In this document: positions 8,700 through 16,508 of the stretch, piece after piece
How the letters are laid out: every line of letters begins with the position of its first letter
Numbering within the stretch: the stretch's first letter is position 1
Origin: a bacterium
Lineage (GTDB): Bacteria > UBP4 > UBA4092 > JAOAEQ01
Length of the DNA stretch: 55,790 nt
Direction of reading: 5' to 3'
Assembly (NCBI GenBank): GCA_026416715.1
Contig: JAOAEQ010000009.1
Span: 49,262-105,051, forward strand
The notes under the pieces: model-generated
The model's database searches: none
Told to the model about the DNA's origin: nothing
The model's input: the letters and a program-made list of their open reading frames with translations, nothing else
Translations under genes and position numbers: made by a program

Positions 8700-10837
8700 G
8701 TTGTTACAGATGATTTCTGGAGTCGTTCGAGTTCCATTTCTGCAGCGGTTAGTGCACCGGTCACAAGTTGATGCTCAGTTGGATAAGCAGCTTTAGTATA
8801 AATCTTTAACGCATTTTTGAAAAAGATAATCGCTTGCTGGAGGTTACGAACCTTATCCCCTGGCAGTTTAGAAAATCCGATTCCCATAAGATATTGTGCA
8901 TTGGCATATTCACTTGAATGTTCGGTAGGTACATATACCGTCAGCGCTTCCCGGAAACAATCAAGCGCTTGTCCGATATTCTCTTTAGTTTCTCCGGTTG
9001 GAAGCTCGAGATACGCTTTGCCCAGAAGGACTTGAAGGTGCACATGGTCGAATGGGAACGATTGCCGTGTTGCAACTAATAACGCAGCAAAATAGTTATC
9101 CATAGCATTTTTAAGATTGGTCGCTTTATCACCTAAGTTTAATTCGTGGTAAGCTTTCCCTAATAGCATCGAAGCGTAGGCAAACGGTTCCGCATGTACT
9201 CCCTGAACGAAAATGGATAGAGCTTCGTTAAGTTCATCTATTGCGGATGCTAAGTTGTCATCTCGGGTAGGATTGGTGAGATGTAAGTGGATGGCACCAA
9301 GCTGGAGTTGGACTGCCGCATAATAGAACGGTTCTTGTTCGCGCGTGAAATAGCGTAACGCATGTTTACAACACGATAACGCTACCCGGGCGTTATCCTC
9401 GCGATTCCCTTGAGTTAGTTCGGTATATAATATCGCGAGAAGATATTGGGTCAGTGAATGTTCATAGGGAAAAACTGTTTCTGGAAAGAATCTTAACGCA
9501 GTTTCGCCATATTTAATTGCAGTTGCTAATTCCGTATGAAATTTTTTCTTTTGCTGAAGTCCAAGCGCTAAATGAACTAAAGCAAGGGTCAGATTCACCT
9601 GCGGATGGTCCCGATGATATTTATAGACGAACTCAAGAATTTGTTTTGCTAGTGGATAATGGTGTCGTAAATAAGCGGCTTCGGCCAGTTCGCAGAGACT
9701 GCCCAGCAGGAGCGGGCGAATATGTTTATCCGCGTTTGCTGAGTGAATCAGAAACTGGGCTAACGAGTCTAGTTCGTGTGCAAATGGTACTGGTTCAAAT
9801 TTTAATCTCGTATCATGGCAGAAAATCCGATTCTGCCATAAATTGAAATATTGACGGGAGAGATAATCTATCGCCAATTCTATCTGATGGGGTTTAAGTC
9901 CTTTTCCTTCTTCACAATATCGAATACACCATTGAATAACTAAATCTTTAACCGCAGGAATGTTATAAAACCGGAATAAACTTAATACCCGAAAAATCGC
10001 GCGTTCTTCATTTTTCATTCGTAAATGGATCCAATGCCAGAACATATCTTTATTTTGAGAGAACTCGGTGTATTCCGAATCAGTTATCTTGGTGCCTCGC
10101 GTTTTTCGAGCGAAAAAATGCACGTAGCGTTCAAGGGTTCCATCCCCGTCTCGGACAAAATTCGCCCGCATTTTTTCATCTAACGGTGGAATATCGGTTG
10201 CATCGCAGACCGCGTCAATAAACAATCCGGTTTGTTCCGGTGTAAAATTCGGGAGCCGGATTTCTTTAAAGGTATCTTTGAACCAAGATGAAGTCGCGCG
10301 TTCAATAATCGGGTATAGTTCTTCATCTCGTGCGGTTATAATGACGGTTACCGGTTGTTGCGATTGTTTTTCAAACCAGGATATGGTTGCACGCAATCGA
10401 TGGAGTAACCCTGGTGGTTTATACCGCCATTCGGATAACGATTCTGGCGCAGATACACTCGGTAAATGTGGTAAATCATCTATGAGAAGAACAATATTTG
10501 CGGTAGGCAACCCTTCTGGAAATTCGATAGGCGTCGAAAGACAACAACGTAAAACAAACACAGTAACCGGGTGAATTTGATGCAGGTTCCGAATAAGTTC
10601 GATCGCTTCCCGAGTTTTTCCGGAACACGGTCGACCAGTGATTGCTACTTTTTTCCCCATCAATTCTTGTACATTAGCAGTATTAAATGGGAGCGAGCGC
10701 GGAACATATCGCGGTATAACTTTTAGCGGGCAAGCAAGACGAAGAGATAATTCTTCTACCGGCACTAAATCAAAAGGAAATACCGCATCACCAGTCCAAA
10801 ACTCAGTTTCCTTTTCTTTTTTACTGCCAAATAGCAC
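8696..10837 (-). CDS. STAND-type P-loop NTPase with C-terminal TPR repeats
   Basis: 713 residues, GTG start. A P-loop GRPCSGKT (68-75), a Walker B strand VLLIDD (about 116-121) and a sensor-like IITARDEE indicate an AAA/STAND NTPase; a winged-helix-like region follows (about 270-370). From about 375 on there are TPR-like helical repeats of roughly 45-55 residues (A..YLLG.AY.EL..GD...NL..AI..F..AL), best seen at 540-700. STAND proteins are usually ATP-dependent switches in signalling, regulation or defence; the TPR part would be the ligand sensor. The gene is isolated, convergent with the radical SAM gene (stop codons overlap) and divergent from nagA. A 26-bp palindrome lies 25 bp upstream of its start. 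No effector domain is recognisable at the N-terminus (1-55). Confidence 0.75.
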   Translation of the reverse strand: MLFGSKKEKETEFWTGDAVFPFDLVPVEELSLRLACPLKVIPRYVPRSLPFNTANVQELMGKKVAITGRPCSGKTREAIELIRNLHQIHPVTVFVLRCCLSTPIEFPEGLPTANIVLLIDDLPHLPSVSAPESLSEWRYKPPGLLHRLRATISWFEKQSQQPVTVIITARDEELYPIIERATSSWFKDTFKEIRLPNFTPEQTGLFIDAVCDATDIPPLDEKMRANFVRDGDGTLERYVHFFARKTRGTKITDSEYTEFSQNKDMFWHWIHLRMKNEERAIFRVLSLFRFYNIPAVKDLVIQWCIRYCEEGKGLKPHQIELAIDYLSRQYFNLWQNRIFCHDTRLKFEPVPFAHELDSLAQFLIHSANADKHIRPLLLGSLCELAEAAYLRHHYPLAKQILEFVYKYHRDHPQVNLTLALVHLALGLQQKKKFHTELATAIKYGETALRFFPETVFPYEHSLTQYLLAILYTELTQGNREDNARVALSCCKHALRYFTREQEPFYYAAVQLQLGAIHLHLTNPTRDDNLASAIDELNEALSIFVQGVHAEPFAYASMLLGKAYHELNLGDKATNLKNAMDNYFAALLVATRQSFPFDHVHLQVLLGKAYLELPTGETKENIGQALDCFREALTVYVPTEHSSEYANAQYLMGIGFSKLPGDKVRNLQQAIIFFKNALKIYTKAAYPTEHQLVTGALTAAEMELERLQKSSVTT

Positions 10838-10861
10838 AAAATTTAAGTAGATAAGTTAAAT

Positions 10862-10887
10862 GGTTAAACAGTTATAACTATTTAACC
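10862..10887. promoter_or_regulatory. Near-perfect 26-bp palindrome upstream of the STAND gene, likely operator
   Basis: The sequence reads GGTTAAAC-AGTTATAACT-ATTTAACC; 24 of 26 positions match its own reverse complement, with only one symmetric mismatched pair. It lies 25-50 bp upstream of the GTG start of the minus-strand STAND gene, where promoter and operator sites usually lie, and about 240 bp from nagA. It is AT-rich with no loop, so a protein-binding dyad is more likely than an RNA hairpin. Confidence 0.45.
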
Positions 10888-11106
10888 TATCTATTCATTT
10901 TAGGTTTATCGGCATAATAGCACAATTTGATATAAAATGACAAGTATAAAATTATGCTAAGTAGCAAAATTTGTAACAATTTTTTGTCGAGAACATAAAA
11001 TGTTTCTCTCAATTAACTTTTTGCAACCTAGCGTTATTCATTACGATTTTATGGAACCACTTGATTGTTTTGCAATAAAGGATAATCGAATTGAGATTTA
11101 TAAATT

Positions 11107-11116
11107 ATGGTATACT
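11107..11116 (+). promoter_or_regulatory. Extended -10 promoter element of nagA, probable leaderless start
   Basis: TATACT at 11111-11116 is preceded by TG plus one base (extended -10). Only 8 nt separate it from the ATG at 11125, so transcription would start at or within a few bases of the start codon. A TTGAGA at 11091-11096 is too close (14-bp spacer) to be a standard -35. No Shine-Dalgarno is present. Confidence 0.5.
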
Positions 11117-11124
11117 ATTTACCT

Positions 11125-12300
11125 ATGAAAAACAATAGGATTGCTATTATAAATGGAACCATTGTTACGCCTATCTCGCTCATTCAAAACGGAACGTTGG
11201 TGATAGAAAACCAGCGAATTAAACAGGTTGGTCATCGAGAACGAATTAAACTGCCGAAGGATGCGGTGATTATCAATGCTGCAAATCAACTTGTTGTACC
11301 CGGTTTTATAGATTTGCATCTTCAAGGGGCGTATGGTTACGACGTCTGGGATGAACCTGAAACTGCATTACCAACTTTATGTAAAAATCTTCTTCAGGGA
11401 GGAACAACCGCATTTCTTGCCACTACCGAATTTCATCCACCAACGATCAGTCGATTAAGCCGGTTCTTAGCAACTCAAAATTCTGCACCGGATAGCGAGC
11501 CAGCGGCGACCTGTATCGGGATACACCTTGAAGGACCATTTATCAACCCGGAACGAAAAGGCGGAATTCCAGGTGAATCTATTCAGCCACCAAGTAAAAA
11601 GTTACTCAAAGAAATCGAACGATTATCACAGGGCAATTTGAAAATGCTTACTATCGCTCCTGAATTGTTAGGAACAATTCCGATCATTCAACATGTTGTG
11701 GACCATGGTATCATCGCTGCGATTGGCCATACCAACGCATCGTTTGCAGAAGCAAAACGCAGTTTTGATGCCGGGATAACCCATACTACGCATATATTCA
11801 ACCAGATGACTCCTATCCATCATCGTAATTCAGGAGCAACACTAGCGTGTTTATTGGATGACAGAATCTCGGTTCAAGTTATTTGCGATGGCATCCATCT
11901 CGATTGGGAAATTATCAAGTTGATTTATAGGCTTAAAGGAGCAAATAGAATGGTGTTAATAACCGATGCGATTCGTGCAGCTGGACTTCCAGATGGAATA
12001 TATCATTCTCAAGGACACGGTCGAAAAATTATTGTTAAGAACGGTAAAGTTACCCGACCAGACGGAACAATTGCCGGAAGCACGTTAACGATGAATCGTG
12101 CCGTAGCGAATGCAGTTCACTATTGCCAGATTCCGCTAAAAGCAGCGATTCGTATGGCAACATTAACCCCAGCGCAAATCCTTGGGGTATCGCATCGCAT
12201 TGGTAGTATAGCACCGAATAGAGAAGCGAATATTGTTGTACTTGATAATCGATTCCGGGTAAAAAAAGTTTTCGTTAAAGGGGTTATCCAAACAATCTGA
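11125..12300 (+). CDS. nagA: N-acetylglucosamine-6-phosphate deacetylase
   Basis: 391 residues from ATG 11125. A possible ATG at 11107 lies in or before the -10 element and is rejected. The enzyme removes the acetyl group from GlcNAc-6-phosphate in amino-sugar catabolism and peptidoglycan recycling. It is an amidohydrolase: 'GFIDLHLQGAYGYD' (first metal-site strand), 'GIHLEGPFINPERKG' (metal Glu), 'AIGHTNA' and 'THIFNQM' (metal His residues), and the catalytic Asp in 'LITDAIRAAG'. Length matches the family (about 380-400). No nagB or transporter is adjacent; it stands alone between the divergent STAND gene and the pilus block. Identification is confident. Confidence 0.92.
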   Translation: MKNNRIAIINGTIVTPISLIQNGTLVIENQRIKQVGHRERIKLPKDAVIINAANQLVVPGFIDLHLQGAYGYDVWDEPETALPTLCKNLLQGGTTAFLATTEFHPPTISRLSRFLATQNSAPDSEPAATCIGIHLEGPFINPERKGGIPGESIQPPSKKLLKEIERLSQGNLKMLTIAPELLGTIPIIQHVVDHGIIAAIGHTNASFAEAKRSFDAGITHTTHIFNQMTPIHHRNSGATLACLLDDRISVQVICDGIHLDWEIIKLIYRLKGANRMVLITDAIRAAGLPDGIYHSQGHGRKIIVKNGKVTRPDGTIAGSTLTMNRAVANAVHYCQIPLKAAIRMATLTPAQILGVSHRIGSIAPNREANIVVLDNRFRVKKVFVKGVIQTI

Positions 12301-12422
12301 TACGAGTCTTTTAGTTCGCGCGAGAATCAATTGAATTTTCGGTTCATCATTCGTCTCAAACCAGGGGTAAATTTGCTATTTGTTCTAGTGTAATATTTTT
12401 GTAAAATAAATACGGTTTTCTC

Positions 12423-12452
12423 TTGACAAAATGCGGTTTTCTAGAGTAAATT
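12423..12452 (+). promoter_or_regulatory. Sigma-70-type promoter of the pilus/secretion block
   Basis: TTGACA (12423-12428), an 18-bp spacer and TAAATT (12447-12452) lie about 57 bp before the first pseudopilin ATG at 12509. This argues against the longer reading frame beginning at 12431, which would start inside the promoter. Confidence 0.55.
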
Positions 12453-12508
12453 TTATACAATTACTATCCCAATTAACTATTTTCCATCTATTAAAATTTT
12501 ATTGCAGT

Positions 12509-12871
12509 ATGGTTCAAACGAACTCCAAAAAAGGACAGACGTTAGTAGAAGTTATCGTAGCTATTGCGATAGCTGCGGTAGCAATTGTCGGTTTGACCGA
12601 TTTGTTTATCACTGGATTTGATGCGTATGATTTAAGTCGAGGGTATACCTCTGCAGTATATCTCGCGCAGGAAAAAATTGAAGAAATATCCGCAGATAAA
12701 ACTATGGCTGCTGAAGACCGACAAAGAATAACCTACTACTGGGAACGGAAACAGTATACTGCGCCTGAAGTTCAAGTTCCACCCGGTTTCATTCAGCTTG
12801 AAGTAAAGGTTAAATGGTCTGACCCGCATGGTCAGCATAGCATTAGTCTTGTAACCTTAAAACCGAAATAA
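12509..12871 (+). CDS. GspI/PilV-like minor pseudopilin
   Basis: 120 residues from ATG 12509. A short basic leader (MVQTNSKKG) is followed by the prepilin peptidase site G|QTLVEV with Glu at +5, then a hydrophobic helix (VIVAIAIAAVAIVGLTDLF). 'AVYLAQEKIEEI' after the helix is typical of GspI/PilV proteins. Such proteins sit in the tip of type II secretion pseudopili or type IV pili. It is the first gene of a five-gene block (I-, J-, K-like, E, F) and is separated from the next gene by 3 bp. No GspG, GspD or prepilin peptidase gene is in the window, so the system's core is partly elsewhere. Choice between GspI and PilV is not secure. Confidence 0.75.
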   Translation: MVQTNSKKGQTLVEVIVAIAIAAVAIVGLTDLFITGFDAYDLSRGYTSAVYLAQEKIEEISADKTMAAEDRQRITYYWERKQYTAPEVQVPPGFIQLEVKVKWSDPHGQHSISLVTLKPK

Positions 12872-12874
12872 CGT

Positions 12875-13570
12875 ATGCTGACATATAAACGACAAAATCT
12901 ATATTTCAAATTCCGAGCTGCTCACGGGATGACGGTTGTTGAGGTTGTTGTAGCAATGGTGATCGCTGCAGTAGTAGTGTTCATTATTTACGGCGCAATG
13001 GATACGACGTTCCGACTCGGAAAACGAGGACTAGCGGAAATTGAACGATTAGAAGAAGCGCGATTAGCGATGGATTATATTACGCGCGATTTATCCGGCG
13101 CGGTAGCGTTAGCAAAAGATAACAACAATCATGTTTTATTTCAAGGGCGAAAGGGCGATGCGGTTGGTTTAGATAATGATTCTTTACTGCTGGTGGTTGG
13201 GAAAAGTTTACCGGAACAAAAAGGAAAAACTTCAATAACATTTCAAGAAGTGTTGTATGCGGTTCAAACCACGAATCGAGGAAAAGATTTCGAATCGCGG
13301 ATATATCGTTATGAAGACGATATGATTGACGGTCAAGTTAATACCACAAAAAACGTTCACGGACTTGGTATTGGATTACCGAACGTTAAATATGGACTTC
13401 GATTACGGTATTGGGATACGCAGTTACCGACCGGTCCCGGATGGGTTGAAGAATGGATGAACCGACCTGGATTACCAAAACAGGTTATGGTCATTATTAC
13501 CGTCCAGCATCCGAAAGAACAAGATGGAACGTTCCAATTACAAACTGTAGTTCGGCTGATGGCAAGTTAA
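12875..13570 (+). CDS. GspJ-like minor pseudopilin
   Basis: 231 residues. After a 17-residue basic leader, the cleavage motif G|MTVVEV has Glu at +5, followed by the hydrophobic helix 'VVAMVIAAVVVFIIYGAMD'. 'RLEEARLAMDYITRDLSGAV' is characteristic of GspJ/PilW-type proteins, and the globular part contains 'FQEVLYAVQ' and a basic-bounded beta region. It would be a minor component of the pseudopilus tip. It lies 3 bp after the GspI-like gene, so the two are surely co-transcribed. A 149-bp gap follows it, containing a short hairpin at 13574-13586. Confidence 0.8.
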   Translation: MLTYKRQNLYFKFRAAHGMTVVEVVVAMVIAAVVVFIIYGAMDTTFRLGKRGLAEIERLEEARLAMDYITRDLSGAVALAKDNNNHVLFQGRKGDAVGLDNDSLLLVVGKSLPEQKGKTSITFQEVLYAVQTTNRGKDFESRIYRYEDDMIDGQVNTTKNVHGLGIGLPNVKYGLRLRYWDTQLPTGPGWVEEWMNRPGLPKQVMVIITVQHPKEQDGTFQLQTVVRLMAS

Positions 13571-13719
13571 AACCCGACTACGTCGGAAGCTCACGGTAAA
13601 TCGGGATAAATTTCAATGAAAAAATCCCTAAATAAATCATATAATCATTACATTATAAAATTTTATTTAAATGATTAAATGATTTGAAGATGTGCTGATT
13701 TATTTGGATTTTGGATGTT

Positions 13720-14205
13720 ATGAACAAAAAGGGTTATGTTCTCATCATCGTAATCAGTTTAGTAGCGATATTGTTAATTATCGCGTTATCTTTTTCCGGT
13801 TATGCTTATTATAGTTTAATGCGTGGTAGCCAGACGAAAGATAGTATCCAGATGCTTCATCTTGCAAAAGCGGGTATGCAAGTGGCTATAGCAGAACTGA
13901 AATCGAAATCCACGCCGGGTAAAATTGAAGGAGAAATTGTTCCGAAAACAGACCCGATAACCAGCGAAATGAGGTTGGTATACACTGCGGAATGGAAATT
14001 AGCTGACCCTGAACAAATTAATGCCCTCGGTAAGTTCGGGGTTACACCGACCAACATATATCAAATTGTCGCAAAAGGAACCGTTAAATTCAAAAATGAA
14101 GACCGGGCGATTCGGACGATTTTCGCCTTGGTTGACATTTCCAAAGTAGATAATCCGATCATCTATTGGGAGGATTTAGGAAACCAAATTGTGCAGCAAT
14201 ACTAA
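13720..14205 (+). CDS. GspK/PilX-like minor pseudopilin
   Basis: 161 residues from ATG 13720; an upstream TTG at 13711 is a weaker choice. The N-terminus MNKKG|YVLIIVISLVAILLI fits a prepilin leader with no Glu at +5, the usual state in GspK and PilX. 'SGYAYYSLMRG' and 'LHLAKAGMQVAIAEL' match the start of those families (the 'A.AG...A' helix). It is much shorter than typical GspK (about 300 residues), so it lacks the alpha-helical insertion domain. It completes the I-J-K trio that caps the pseudopilus and lies 45 bp before the ATPase gene. Confidence 0.65.
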   Translation: MNKKGYVLIIVISLVAILLIIALSFSGYAYYSLMRGSQTKDSIQMLHLAKAGMQVAIAELKSKSTPGKIEGEIVPKTDPITSEMRLVYTAEWKLADPEQINALGKFGVTPTNIYQIVAKGTVKFKNEDRAIRTIFALVDISKVDNPIIYWEDLGNQIVQQY

Positions 14206-14250
14206 CCCTTTTGGAAATTCGATATTCGATATTCTAATGTTAATAAAATT

Positions 14251-16431
14251 ATGCCGAAAAAGAAAGAAACAAAATTAGGGAAAATGTTACTTGAAGCCGG
14301 GCTATTAACTGAAGACCAGGCGAAACGGCTCGAAACAGAATATCAGCAGACGAATAAATCGTTGTTAACGATTCTTAAACAAGAAGTTAACCTTGAAACC
14401 ATTAAAGAATTGTTAACCTACCGTATCTCGGTTCCATTTCTCCGCGAAAAAACGGAAGTGCTACAGAAATCGCTGGTTGAAGAAGGGGTATTTACGGAAG
14501 CGGAATTAGAAGAGATCCTTGTTCAATATAAGCCGAAAGAGACGGATTTAGGTACCGCACTGGTTGAAGCAGGATTTATAACCGAAGACCAACTTAAAAC
14601 CGCTCAGGAACGACAAAAGACCACTGGATTTCCGCTCGAACGAATCCTGATAAATCTGCAATATGTAACGCCGAAAAATATCAGCGATATTATTCGATAT
14701 CAGCAAGAAGCGAACCAGGATAAAATTATCGGTAGAATTTTGATTCAACGCGGATTAATGTCAGAAAAAGAGTTTGCTACCGCATTAGAGAAGAAAAAGA
14801 AAGAGCGGATTCCACTAGGGAAAGTGCTGGTTGACGGTGGATTTCTCACTCTCGAACAGGTTAAAGAAACATTCGATAAGTATCTGGAAGTACCATATAT
14901 AGATTTAACTACCGAAACTATATCTACTGAAATAGCGCATTTATTACCGGAACCATTTATTCGGGAACATCATGTACTCCCGGTGAAACGAGATAAACAA
15001 CAGTTATGGGTAGCGATGCTAGATCCCTTAGATATCTCAACGATTGACGATATGGCATTATTAACCGGGTGCCAGATTGTTCCAATGTTAGTTGAGGAAG
15101 GACCATTAAAAATGATGACGGATAAACTATTCCCTACCGAAGAACAAGTTTCTCGTTTGGCGGGATCAGAACCCGGTGAAGTTAAACCAGCTGAATCTGA
15201 GAAACAGGTACAACCGACCACAATAAAAGGACCAGGTCCGATTATTGGAAAAGACCAGCTGATGCAACAAATTGATAGCGTATCGATAATTGGTTTAGTC
15301 AATTCAATTATTGAAACTGCGATACGTTCACGAGCAACTGATATCCATCTTGAACCGCAGGTGCCGAAAATGCGCATTCGGTACCGGATTGACGGGATGC
15401 TCCATGATGTTATGACGTTAGGTGAAGACCAACAGTTACCAGTTCAATCCAGAATAAAAGTTCTTGCGAATATGGATATTACCGAACGACGTCGACCGCA
15501 GGATGGACATATTACCTACCGAATGAACCAGAAAGATTATGATATCCGAGTTGCTACTTTACCGACCCATTTCGGTGAAAAAATTGTGCTACGGCTCCTA
15601 GACGAATCGCAGGTGTTGAAAGGATTACCCCAACTAGGATTTGAACCGGAAGATTTAGAAACCGTCCGCAAACTAATTCATCGGCCGTATGGGATGATTC
15701 TGGTTACCGGTCCTATTGGCAGCGGGAAAACAACTACGTTATACTCTGCATTAAATGAAGTAAACGTTTTAACCGCAAATATTGTTACTATTGAAGACCC
15801 GATTGAATACCAGCTTCCGGGAATTAACCAGGTTCAGGTTGACCCCAAAGTAGATTTAACTTTTGCGAGCGGTTTACGCGCTATCCTTCGTCAAGATGCC
15901 AATATCCTGATGGTCGGTGAAATCCGCGACGCGGAAACAGCAGCAATTGCGGTTCGTGCTGCGTTAACTGGTCATTTACTTTTTGCAACACTTCATACCA
16001 ACGATGCACCGAGTGCCGTAACGACGTTAATTCATCTTGGGGTTAAACCGTTCTTGATCGCCAGTTCGGTCATTGGGGTTATTGCCCAACGTTTAGTTAG
16101 AACCATTTGTCCACATTGTAAAGAAGAATATGAACCGGATGCGGCTTTAAAAGAAGAACTCGGCTTGAGCGCAAAAGAAAAAGTAAAATTGTTCCGTGGA
16201 AAAGGATGTGAAGCTTGTTTCCGGACTGGATATATCGGACGAACCGGGGTGTTCGAAGTATTGAAAATGACGGATACACTTCGCGGTATGATTACCGAAG
16301 GTGAATCAGAAGTTAACATTAAGAAAACTGCGATTGCTGAAGGGATGAACACTATTCGCGAAAGTTGTATTAAAAAAGTTCTTGCTGGAATAACGTCGGT
16401 AGATGAACTTATTCGAACGGTATATTTATAA
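14251..16431 (+). CDS. Type II secretion / type IV pilus assembly ATPase, GspE/PilB family
   Basis: 726 residues, longer than most GspE/PilB because three MshEN-like N-terminal modules are present: about 8-66, 97-152 and 158-232, each with 'LG..L...G.(L/I)T...' and the last running into 'LPEPFIREHHVLPV'. Such modules can bind cyclic di-GMP. The motor domain has Walker A 'GPIGSGKTTTLYSAL', the Asp box 'TIEDPIEYQLPG', Walker B 'ILMVGEIRDAETA', the His box 'LTGHLLFATLHTNDAP', and a four-cysteine zinc module (CPHC...CEAC). It powers pilin assembly on the inner membrane face. The platform protein gene follows 77 bp downstream, after an inverted repeat. Confidence 0.93.
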   Translation: MPKKKETKLGKMLLEAGLLTEDQAKRLETEYQQTNKSLLTILKQEVNLETIKELLTYRISVPFLREKTEVLQKSLVEEGVFTEAELEEILVQYKPKETDLGTALVEAGFITEDQLKTAQERQKTTGFPLERILINLQYVTPKNISDIIRYQQEANQDKIIGRILIQRGLMSEKEFATALEKKKKERIPLGKVLVDGGFLTLEQVKETFDKYLEVPYIDLTTETISTEIAHLLPEPFIREHHVLPVKRDKQQLWVAMLDPLDISTIDDMALLTGCQIVPMLVEEGPLKMMTDKLFPTEEQVSRLAGSEPGEVKPAESEKQVQPTTIKGPGPIIGKDQLMQQIDSVSIIGLVNSIIETAIRSRATDIHLEPQVPKMRIRYRIDGMLHDVMTLGEDQQLPVQSRIKVLANMDITERRRPQDGHITYRMNQKDYDIRVATLPTHFGEKIVLRLLDESQVLKGLPQLGFEPEDLETVRKLIHRPYGMILVTGPIGSGKTTTLYSALNEVNVLTANIVTIEDPIEYQLPGINQVQVDPKVDLTFASGLRAILRQDANILMVGEIRDAETAAIAVRAALTGHLLFATLHTNDAPSAVTTLIHLGVKPFLIASSVIGVIAQRLVRTICPHCKEEYEPDAALKEELGLSAKEKVKLFRGKGCEACFRTGYIGRTGVFEVLKMTDTLRGMITEGESEVNIKKTAIAEGMNTIRESCIKKVLAGITSVDELIRTVYL

Positions 16432-16439
16432 GGAAAGGC

Positions 16440-16496
16440 AAATCCGAATGTCAAATATCGAGTTTGGTTCGGATTCGGATTTCGATATTCGGATTT
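16440..16496. repeat. Imperfect inverted repeat between gspE and gspF genes
   Basis: AAATCCGAAT...ATATCGA at the left pairs with TCGATATTCGGATTT at 16482-16496. The motif (ATTCGGAT/ATATCGAAT) recurs in degenerate form in other gaps, for example near 14220, 17785 and 17900, so it looks like a dispersed intergenic repeat. Confidence 0.45.
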
Positions 16497-16508
16497 GATG
16501 TATAGTTT

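Noticed and set aside
12431-12508. Longer start for the first pseudopilin
   Set aside because: The added residues lie inside the predicted promoter and would bury the prepilin leader, which must be at the N-terminus.
14970-15377. 135-residue minus-strand ORF
   Set aside because: Shadow of the ATPase gene with serine/isoleucine-rich composition and no family likeness.
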